Assembly (NCBI GenBank): GCA_934489915.1
Contig: CAKSSZ010000052.1
Location: 1 to 8,398, forward strand
Reading direction: 5' to 3'
DNA length: 8,398 nt
Source of the DNA: an uncultured Clostridia bacterium
GTDB lineage: Bacteria; Bacillota; Clostridia; HGM11514
Shown: one piece after another, positions 1 to 5,938 of the stretch
How the letters are laid out: the number at the start of each line of letters is the position of its first letter
Numbering within the stretch: the stretch's first letter is position 1
The notes under the pieces: model-generated
What the model saw: only the letters and a program-made list of their open reading frames with translations
What the model was told of the DNA's origin: nothing
Database searches by the model: none
Made by a program: the position numbers and the translations under genes

Positions 1-1537
1 GGAACAAGCTGCTGTCCTGATACAGCTCTGCCAACTTTGCGCCGTTTTCTTCGTACGGAACGGTTTGATCCTGTCCGCCCGCAACCAAAATAATAGGGAT
101 ATTTGCCCGGCGCAGAACAGGCAACTGACGAATGGGGTTTTTCTCGGTTGTCAGCGCTTCTTCCTCATTTACGCCATAGCATTTTTTACAGCCTTCCCAG
201 CAAAGAGCATTACCGCTCCCCTTCCCCATGCCGCGGGGCCAGCTGTTCATATCAAGAACAGGAGCGTCTAAATAGAGCGCAGTAACAGATTGAAAATATT
301 TTGCCGCATAGTTGACAGCGTACATGCCACCCCGGCTAAAACCAAATAAAATAGGCTTTCCGGAAAGCTTGAAATAGCCCATCACAAAGCCCCGGAATTC
401 TTCCATCAAACTCACCGCCTTCGGACTGCCGTACATGTCCGATAAGCAATAGTAAGCCAAATAATACCCCTGCTCCAATAACGCCATATCTGCCTGGTCA
501 AACGCACCGAAAAATTCCGTGCGCCAGATCCACATACCATCCTCACGAGGCTGCTCGGGAGCAATTAAAATTCCTTCCCGTCCGTCTAAATAGAAATCCA
601 AACGGCGATATCCCTTCCACTTGGATTCTGCAATTCGCTTTGCGTCCTGCCGAGCCATTTCAATGACCTGGCTCCTGTTGCTCTTCGCATATGCCTGCTC
701 CACGGAAAGTGCATGCATCTCCTTATTCGGATTGGTATGACCGATGGATTCCCGCCATGCGTTGGAGATGGTTTCATTATCAAACCACAGCAAATTAAAA
801 TAATCTCCCGGCCGGGATTTTTGCACATAGAAAGGCATCCGATTCAAGGTAATATTAAACAATTGCTTAATCATGGCCTTGGCAATCACCCAATGTCCGA
901 TGCTGTTAGGATGAATGCCGTCCCCGGAGCTGTAGCCGGGATTGCGTTCATAGGTTGCAGACAAGTATTCACTCATTGGTGTAAACAAGTCTACCGTTGC
1001 CAGAACCCCTTCCTGTTCTCCCAACGTCATTACCCATTGAGCATAAGCCTCTAATGTTTTATTATAATATTTATAGGGGTGCAGGTATCCTGCGTCCGGC
1101 ACCGGTTCTTCAGAAAGCTCCAGGCTAAAGCTGTTGGGGTCAAACGGTGTCGGCGTCATCACCACAATCTGAGCGCCAGTTTGGCGGATTTGCTCAATCG
1201 CAGATAACATTCCTTCCCGAAAAGCTGCAAAACGTGTTTCTTCTAACGCGGCATAAATTCCGTCGTTCATACCGTAGCATAAAAATACTACATCAGGCTG
1301 AATTGCTTTCAGCGTTCTGTCCAGCCGTTCCGATAAACAGGGTCTGGGGAACGGGTGCTCCTTTTCACTTAATCCGGAGACTGTTTCGGAACTTAGCCCT
1401 AACCGAATGATCTCTCCCTCATAACTGGAAAAATAGTATTGAATCAAGTACGTTTCAAAAAAATCTACATATAAGCCGTTATGAGTAATACTGTCTCCCA
1501 AAAATAGTATTTTTTTATCTCTCCATTCTTTCAGCAT
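1..1537 (-). CDS. Two-module esterase: N-terminal SGNH/GDSL hydrolase fused to alpha/beta hydrolase (partial, C-terminus off the left edge)
   Basis: An uninterrupted minus-strand frame of 512 codons starts at ATG 1535-1537, behind GGAGGAG with 6-nt spacing, and runs off the left edge. Residues 1-225 are an SGNH hydrolase: GDSIT carries the nucleophile Ser16, GMND is at 89-92, and DGIHP supplies Asp206 and His209. From about residue 290 a second module begins (WKGYRR at 307-312, then a WIWRTEFF segment). It carries a nucleophile elbow GFSRGG with Ser401 and a GGQDQTVP motif with the likely acid Asp490; its catalytic His must lie beyond the window. Both modules look catalytically complete as far as seen. 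No signal peptide, so probably cytoplasmic. Families of this kind are mostly carbohydrate or acyl esterases. Beside a GH78 rhamnosidase I infer deacylation of rhamnose-containing glycans, but the substrate is not shown by the sequence. It lies 19 nt after the amidohydrolase and is probably cotranscribed with it. Confidence 0.88.
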   Translation of the reverse strand, partial: MLKEWRDKKILFLGDSITHNGLYVDFFETYLIQYYFSSYEGEIIRLGLSSETVSGLSEKEHPFPRPCLSERLDRTLKAIQPDVVFLCYGMNDGIYAALEETRFAAFREGMLSAIEQIRQTGAQIVVMTPTPFDPNSFSLELSEEPVPDAGYLHPYKYYNKTLEAYAQWVMTLGEQEGVLATVDLFTPMSEYLSATYERNPGYSSGDGIHPNSIGHWVIAKAMIKQLFNITLNRMPFYVQKSRPGDYFNLLWFDNETISNAWRESIGHTNPNKEMHALSVEQAYAKSNRSQVIEMARQDAKRIAESKWKGYRRLDFYLDGREGILIAPEQPREDGMWIWRTEFFGAFDQADMALLEQGYYLAYYCLSDMYGSPKAVSLMEEFRGFVMGYFKLSGKPILFGFSRGGMYAVNYAAKYFQSVTALYLDAPVLDMNSWPRGMGKGSGNALCWEGCKKCYGVNEEEALTTEKNPIRQLPVLRRANIPIILVAGGQDQTVPYEENGAKLAELYQDSSLF

Positions 1538-1543
1538 ATTCTT

Positions 1544-1550
1544 CTCCTCC
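1544..1550 (-). promoter_or_regulatory. Ribosome binding site of the SGNH/alpha-beta hydrolase gene
   Basis: GGAGGAG on the minus strand, 6 nt before the ATG. It fills the short gap after the amidohydrolase stop codon, so the esterase is independently initiated within a shared transcript. Confidence 0.85.
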
Positions 1551-1556
1551 TTCTGA

Positions 1557-2354
1557 CTATTCTGAAATTCCCAATAAATTTGCCGCATTCTGATATAAAA
1601 TCAGCTCTTGCTCTTCTTCCGTTAATGGCAGCTGCAAAAACCGCTCCAGACAATGACGGTGAGTAATAATCGGATAATCACTGGCATAGAGCATTTTCTC
1701 CACGCCGTGCTTGCGAATGATTTTCATTGCATCCTCGTCAGACAGCTTATCCAGTGAGCTTGAAGTGTCAAAATAAAGGGGCTGTCCGGCAAGATATTCA
1801 TAAGCTTCTTCCCAACGGCTATACCCGCCGAAATGAGCGGCAATAAAGGTCACCTCCGGGAAGGCGTCCACTGCATGGCGCATCCGCTTCGGACTGGAAT
1901 AATCGTAAGTTTCATCCCCCACGTGCATCAAAATAGGAAACCGGCTCCCGACCTTTTCATAAATCCGAAACATCTCCGGGCAATCAATTTCAAAATGCTG
2001 AAAATCCGGATGAAATTTCAATCCGTGCAGTCCCAGTTGTTCGATATGATCCAGCTCTGCTTCTACATTTTCATAATCGGGGTGCAAGGTACCAAAGCCG
2101 ATAAAATACCCTTTTTGAGCCGCCACAATCTCTCCCAAATAACTGTTAATGTGTTCTACCTGCTCTACCTTTGTAGCGGTAGAATGAACGACCAAATGAG
2201 TCATGCCGGCCTCTTTTGACAAGGCTAATAAATTGTCCAGCTCTGCCGTGCCCTCCATCTTGTAATGATAGTAGCTGCCCAGCTGGTGCACGACCTTTGA
2301 AGCAATTTTATCAGGAAAAATATGATTGTGAAAATCAATAATCCGTCCCGTCAT
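1557..2354 (-). CDS. Amidohydrolase-family (PF04909-like) metal-dependent hydrolase, substrate unknown
   Basis: A 265-residue TIM-barrel hydrolase of the amidohydrolase-2 / COG2159 type. Visible metal-site residues in order are the HxH pair His9 and His11 (DFHNHIFP), His144 (ILMHVGD), His174 (AAHFGG) and Asp226 (YASDYP), plus a GLKFHPDF strand around Lys113-His115. The C-terminus has the family's QNAANLLGI ending. I start it at ATG 2352-2354 because GGAGGAG lies 8 nt upstream; the frame is open further up to a TTG at 2384, but that start has no good ribosome site. Family members hydrolyse or decarboxylate diverse small carboxylates, lactones and amides. Next to a rhamnosidase and an esterase, a lactone or acyl/aryl-group hydrolase is possible, but this is inference only. 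It is the first gene behind the promoter at 2423-2451 and is followed after 19 nt by the double esterase. Confidence 0.85.
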   Translation of the reverse strand: MTGRIIDFHNHIFPDKIASKVVHQLGSYYHYKMEGTAELDNLLALSKEAGMTHLVVHSTATKVEQVEHINSYLGEIVAAQKGYFIGFGTLHPDYENVEAELDHIEQLGLHGLKFHPDFQHFEIDCPEMFRIYEKVGSRFPILMHVGDETYDYSSPKRMRHAVDAFPEVTFIAAHFGGYSRWEEAYEYLAGQPLYFDTSSSLDKLSDEDAMKIIRKHGVEKMLYASDYPIITHRHCLERFLQLPLTEEEQELILYQNAANLLGISE

Positions 2355-2362
2355 GGAACCAT

Positions 2363-2369
2363 CTCCTCC
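2363..2369 (-). promoter_or_regulatory. Ribosome binding site deciding the amidohydrolase start
   Basis: GGAGGAG sits 8 nt before ATG 2354. It favours the shorter 265-residue product over the TTG/ATG starts at 2384 and 2381, which would lie upstream of this site. Confidence 0.85.
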
Positions 2370-2422
2370 CGTGTTCCGCATCAAACGATGTCATTGGTAA
2401 TATCATTTTATATTTAACTATT

Positions 2423-2451
2423 ATTATATCACAGGATCTGAAAAAAAGCAA
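2423..2451 (-). promoter_or_regulatory. Sigma-A promoter for the amidohydrolase-esterase unit
   Basis: Minus strand: -35 TTGCTT (2451-2446), 17-nt spacer, -10 TATAAT (2428-2423). A TGA immediately before the -10 makes it an extended -10. Transcription would start near 2416, about 60 nt before the amidohydrolase ATG, leaving an AT-rich leader. No convincing terminator separates it from the regulator gene just upstream, so read-through is also possible. Confidence 0.75.
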
Positions 2452-2485
2452 TCCCTTTCCCTCTTTTTCGCAGAAACCACACATT

Positions 2486-3346
2486 TTATTCAAATCCGAC
2501 CGAACGGGTCAGCTTTCGAAAAGCACGGGGCGTCATATTGCGATGCTTTTTAAAAACAAAATTAAAAAATTTTGTATCTGCATATCCCACCAGCTGCGCA
2601 ATTTCCAAAATGCTCTTTTCTGTGTTGGCCAGCAGCCGGCAGCTTTGCTCTACACGCACCCGCTGCAAATAATCCGAAAAGGTCATGCCAGTATCCTCCT
2701 TAAATTTTCGGCTGATATAAGGCAGGCTATAATTTAATTCAGCCGCCAATTCGGAAAGGGATATGTTCTGCGCATAGCGGTCATTGACAAATTGAATCAC
2801 ACTGTCGCAAATCCGATCTGCACGGGGTAATTTTGGCTCCATTCCCCGCAGCGTCTGAATCATCAATTCAATTAAATTCCCTCGCAGAATTTCCAAATAA
2901 CCCGGTTTTTTGTCGTTATATTCCCGCTGCATACGGGTAATCAATGGCAAAATGGCGCCGTTTTCGTGAAACACCCAGGAACAGGAGCCAAGCAAGGTAA
3001 ATGAGCCGCTCATTTTAATCAGATAATGCCGAAGCACCTGATACAAGGATCTGGTTCCGGTCAAGGTCTTATCAATAAATTCCGGCAGGAACAAGCAATT
3101 AATTATTTGGATCGGCTCCTCCCCTAACCGGCGATAACTGTGGCGTGTATCATAATCCATAATAATATAATCCCCGGTTGAGAGCACCTGCCGATTGCCA
3201 TTTAAAAAATGCTCAATCCGCCCCTGCCCCACATAGGCAATCTCTAAAAATTCATGGGTATGCTCCCCTACGTCCGTCAATGCGGAAACACTAAAGGTGA
3301 TGCCGTCCTTTTTTAATCGTATTGGGTAATCCAAATAAGAGGTCAA
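2486..3346 (-). CDS. AraC-family transcriptional regulator with N-terminal cupin sensor
   Basis: A 286-residue one-component regulator. The N-terminal half (about 15-150) resembles an AraC cupin sensor domain with a HTHEF metal/ligand-type segment at 29-33 and a GDYIIMDYDTRHSY strand at 58-71. The C-terminus is a double helix-turn-helix: helix pair one about 196-217 (LSELAAELNYS), pair two about 245-267 (ILEIAQLVGYAD), followed by the family signature RNMTPRAFRK at 269-278. Start is TTG 3344-3346: no ATG occurs in frame until residue 63, and GGGGGTGAT, a near-complete anti-Shine-Dalgarno match, lies just upstream. It is divergent from the GH78 gene with interlocking promoters and upstream of the amidohydrolase unit, so it most likely controls both in response to a rhamnose-related sugar; activator or repressor mode cannot be read from sequence. 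Confidence 0.92.
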   Translation of the reverse strand: MTSYLDYPIRLKKDGITFSVSALTDVGEHTHEFLEIAYVGQGRIEHFLNGNRQVLSTGDYIIMDYDTRHSYRRLGEEPIQIINCLFLPEFIDKTLTGTRSLYQVLRHYLIKMSGSFTLLGSCSWVFHENGAILPLITRMQREYNDKKPGYLEILRGNLIELMIQTLRGMEPKLPRADRICDSVIQFVNDRYAQNISLSELAAELNYSLPYISRKFKEDTGMTFSDYLQRVRVEQSCRLLANTEKSILEIAQLVGYADTKFFNFVFKKHRNMTPRAFRKLTRSVGFE

Positions 3347-3352
3347 GTTAAA

Positions 3353-3361
3353 ATCACCCCC
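3353..3361 (-). promoter_or_regulatory. Ribosome binding site supporting the TTG start of the AraC-type regulator
   Basis: GGGGGTGAT on the minus strand differs at one base from the GGAGGTGAT complement of the 16S rRNA tail and ends 6 nt before the TTG. It is the main support for a non-ATG start. Confidence 0.75.
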
Positions 3362-3381
3362 AAAAATAAAAAAATACGGGA

Positions 3382-3410
3382 TAGACTTATTATAATACTT
3401 TTGTTATGAT
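3382..3410 (+). promoter_or_regulatory. Sigma-A-like promoter of the GH78 rhamnosidase
   Basis: Plus strand: -35 TAGACT (3382-3387, four of six consensus bases), 17-nt spacer, -10 TATGAT (3405-3410, five of six). It is weaker than the opposing regulator promoter, as expected for an activator-dependent gene. Its -10 lies in the spacer of the opposing promoter, and the opposing -10 lies in its spacer. Confidence 0.65.
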
Positions 3411-3418
3411 ATTGTCAA
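3389..3418 (-). promoter_or_regulatory. Consensus sigma-A promoter of the AraC-type regulator
   Basis: Minus strand: perfect -35 TTGACA (3418-3413), 18-nt spacer, perfect -10 TATAAT (3394-3389). Transcription would start near 3382, about 36 nt before the TTG. It interlocks with the rhamnosidase promoter on the other strand. Confidence 0.8.
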
Positions 3419-3448
3419 GAAGTTTCAAAAAGAAAGAAGGGTTTTTTC

Positions 3449-5938
3449 ATGATTTTTCTGACTTGTTTACGGTGTGAATATCAAGCAAATCCTCTCGGGT
3501 TGGATGAACCGGCTCCCCGTTTTTCCTGGAAAATCAAAAGCGATGAAGACGGCGTCATGCAAACGGCATTTCAAATACAGGTAAAGGACATGTGGGACAG
3601 CGGAAAAGTAGATTCCGGGCAATCCGTTTTTGTTCCCTATGCCGGGAAAACACTTCTCCCCTTCACATGCTACCCTTGGCGGGTACGAATCTGGCATGGC
3701 TCCGTTTGTTCCGATTGGGCAGAAAGCCGGTTTGAAACCGGGAGGATGGCCTCCCCCTGGCAGGCTCAGTGGATCGGCGCTCCGAAGGATTGGGAGGGCT
3801 GCCCGGTATTTGAACGAAAAATTCATCTGCGTCAGCCTGCTCAAAAAGCCAGAATTTATGCAACGGCATACGGCTTATATGAGATTGAAATTAATGATCG
3901 GAGAGTAGGAGACGAATATTTTGCCCCCGGTCTTACAAGCTATCAAAAACGGCTGCAGTACCAATGCTATGACGGAACCGATTATTTTCATGCAGGAGAC
4001 AATACCGTCCGCATTACCCTTGCCAAAGGATGGTGCAAAGGCAGGTATCCGTTTCAAACCGGGAAAGATTCCTTCGGTTGTCCGGAAAACGCTCTGTTGG
4101 CAGAAATCCGTATTGTAACCGAGGAAGGCGAGCAGGTATACGGCACCGACACAGATTGGCTCTGCAAAAAAAGTCCGATTCTATGGAGTGAAATTTATGA
4201 CGGTGAGGAATATTGCGCCTACATGGAAGAGGATACTGCCTCCTCCCCCGTTTCCTATTCCTTGGGATATGATTCTATTATCGCTCAGCAATGTGACGGA
4301 GTCAGAGTGATGCAAACCGTTTCTCCCGTTGCTCTCATCACCACGCCGAAAGGAGAGCAAGTCATTGACTTCGGACAAAACATGGTTGGCTGGGCGGAAT
4401 TCACCGTAACCGGACGGAAAGGAGAAACCGTTGTTCTTTCCCACGGAGAAGTTTTGGATCAGGAGGGCAATTTCTATCTTGATAATTTGCGTACTGCAAA
4501 GCAGCAGGTGTGCTATACTTTGAAGGAAGGCACTCAAACCTATCACCCGCATTTTTCCTTTCAGGGCTTTCGGTATGTACGGGTTGACCAATTCCCCGGG
4601 GAAATTTCCCTTTCCCAATTTCAGGGAAAGGTAATTTACACAAGCATGGAGCAAACCGGTCATTTTGCCTGCTCTAATCCTCTGGTCAATCAGCTGTATC
4701 ATAATATTTTGTGGAGTCAAAAGGGTAATTTTATAGAAATACCGACTGATTGCCCTCAGCGGGACGAACGGGTTGGCTGGACGGGAGACGCACAGGTATT
4801 CTGCGAAACGGCTGCACTTAATATGGATGTCTCCGGGTTGTTTCATAAGTGGCTCGGGGATATGATTGCCGATCAAACGCCGGAAGGCGCCACATTGATC
4901 TTCGTTCCTTCTATGAAAGAGGACAAAACAGCGGCGGCCTGGGGGGACGCTGTAACAATCTGTCCCTGGCAAATGTATTTGGCTTACGGAGACACACGTC
5001 TGTTAGAGCGCCAATATCCCTCCATGAAAAAATGGGTGCAATATTTGCGGCATCAGGGAGACAATGAATTTTTGTGGAATACCGGATTTCAATTTGGGGA
5101 TTGGCTGGGAATGGACGCCGCACAGGGCAGCTACAGCGGAGCCACCTCCAAGGATTTTATTGCAACGGCATTTTATGCCTATTCTACTTGGATCACCTAC
5201 CGGGCAGCAGCCGCTCTCGGTAAGAAAGAGGATGCCGAACAGCTGCGGGAATTATATCAAAACATTGTAGCCGCATTCCAAAAAGAATTTACAACCGCCT
5301 CCGGCCGGCTCAGCGAACCAACGCAAACAGCTCATGCCTTGGCAATGTTATTCGGTTTAGCTCCCGATCCTGACCGTACCGCAAGGGATCTGCAAACACT
5401 GATAGAAAACAATCATAACCGGCTTACAACAGGTTTTGTCGGCACACCCTATCTGTGCCCCGCACTCTCGAAGGCCGGGCTGCACGACATCGCATACCGT
5501 CTTGTACTGCAGCAGGAATTCCCCTCCTGGCTTTTCTCAGTCAAGCAAGGTGCCACTACCATATGGGAGCATTGGGACGGAATCAAATCTGACGGCTCAT
5601 TTTGGAGTGCGGATATGAATTCCTATAACCACTATGCATACGGGTCAATCGGTGCATGGATGTTTCGGACTGTTGCAGGAATTTCTCCCCTGGAGCCGGG
5701 TTATCAAAAAATTAAAATTGCCCCTGTTACCAGTCCTCGGTTAGACTGGGCAGAGGCTTCTTTAGACACGCCCTACGGAACAGTATTCAGCCGTTGGGAA
5801 CGAAAACAGGGTAAGATACAGTATACCGTCACTGTACCGTGCAACACAACTGCCCGCTGGCAGGATCAAACAGGAACTGTTAAGGAGCTGCTGCCCGGTT
5901 CCTATTCCTTTTCAGAAATAGAATCGGTGACATCATAA
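3449..5938 (+). CDS. Family GH78 alpha-L-rhamnosidase, cytoplasmic
   Basis: An 829-residue inverting glycoside hydrolase that removes terminal alpha-L-rhamnose from oligosaccharides or glycosides. Layout: Ig/fibronectin-like N-terminal domain about 1-98 (starting with the GH78-typical NPLGLDEPAPRFSW), the N-terminal rhamnosidase beta-domain about 105-290 (WQAQWIG; GLTSYQKR), a beta-sandwich about 295-400 (IDFGQNMVGW), the alpha/alpha barrel about 405-735, and a C-terminal beta-domain to 829. The barrel carries TDCPQRDERVGWTGD with Asp434, Glu440 (likely general acid), Trp444 and Asp447, the D-x5-E-x3-W-x2-D spacing I recall from characterised GH78 enzymes; Glu707 in TTIWEHWDG is the likely base. 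No signal peptide, so it acts on imported substrates. Start ATG 3449 follows AGAAAGAAGGG with about 8-nt spacing. It is divergent from its likely regulator, and its 3' end overlaps the convergent radical SAM gene by 37 bp. Confidence 0.96.
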   Translation: MIFLTCLRCEYQANPLGLDEPAPRFSWKIKSDEDGVMQTAFQIQVKDMWDSGKVDSGQSVFVPYAGKTLLPFTCYPWRVRIWHGSVCSDWAESRFETGRMASPWQAQWIGAPKDWEGCPVFERKIHLRQPAQKARIYATAYGLYEIEINDRRVGDEYFAPGLTSYQKRLQYQCYDGTDYFHAGDNTVRITLAKGWCKGRYPFQTGKDSFGCPENALLAEIRIVTEEGEQVYGTDTDWLCKKSPILWSEIYDGEEYCAYMEEDTASSPVSYSLGYDSIIAQQCDGVRVMQTVSPVALITTPKGEQVIDFGQNMVGWAEFTVTGRKGETVVLSHGEVLDQEGNFYLDNLRTAKQQVCYTLKEGTQTYHPHFSFQGFRYVRVDQFPGEISLSQFQGKVIYTSMEQTGHFACSNPLVNQLYHNILWSQKGNFIEIPTDCPQRDERVGWTGDAQVFCETAALNMDVSGLFHKWLGDMIADQTPEGATLIFVPSMKEDKTAAAWGDAVTICPWQMYLAYGDTRLLERQYPSMKKWVQYLRHQGDNEFLWNTGFQFGDWLGMDAAQGSYSGATSKDFIATAFYAYSTWITYRAAAALGKKEDAEQLRELYQNIVAAFQKEFTTASGRLSEPTQTAHALAMLFGLAPDPDRTARDLQTLIENNHNRLTTGFVGTPYLCPALSKAGLHDIAYRLVLQQEFPSWLFSVKQGATTIWEHWDGIKSDGSFWSADMNSYNHYAYGSIGAWMFRTVAGISPLEPGYQKIKIAPVTSPRLDWAEASLDTPYGTVFSRWERKQGKIQYTVTVPCNTTARWQDQTGTVKELLPGSYSFSEIESVTS
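4592..4631. repeat. Cluster of three overlapping inverted repeats inside the rhamnosidase gene
   Basis: Within 40 bases there is a perfect 12-bp palindrome TTCCCCGGGGAA (4592-4603), a second perfect 12-bp palindrome GGGAAATTTCCC (4599-4610) sharing five bases with it, and an 8-bp hairpin CCTTTCCC / GGGAAAGG with a 7-nt loop (4609-4616 and 4624-4631). The segment encodes part of the beta-domain before the catalytic barrel. The arms can pair in alternative ways. Function, if any, is unknown. Confidence 0.6.

Noticed and set aside
713..1410. Two plus-strand open frames (713-1054 and 1147-1410) opposite the double-esterase gene.
   Set aside because: They are antisense to a minus-strand frame that carries GDSIT, GMND, DGIHP and GFSRGG motifs without interruption. 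They show no recognisable domain and no good ribosome site.
2355..2384. Longer amidohydrolase starting at TTG 2384.
   Set aside because: The added residues precede the family's usual N-terminus, and the only good Shine-Dalgarno (2363-2369) would fall inside the coding region while being ideally placed for ATG 2354.
2429..2485. Possible terminator after the regulator gene, ending in the T-run at 2447-2441 (minus strand).
   Set aside because: Only a weak A/T-rich pairing (GAAAAAG with CTTTTTTTC) precedes it, with no GC-rich stem. The T-run is better explained as the -35 spacer of the promoter there.
4181..4972. A 263-codon minus-strand open frame antisense to the rhamnosidase.
   Set aside because: It lies wholly over conserved GH78 sequence, including the catalytic motif. 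Its translation has no recognisable family, and its length is explained by the codon bias of the opposite strand.
5871..5903. AGGAAC / GTTCCT inverted repeat near the convergent gene ends.
   Set aside because: It is a six-base stem with a loop of about 20 nt and no following T-run. It is too weak to call as a terminator.
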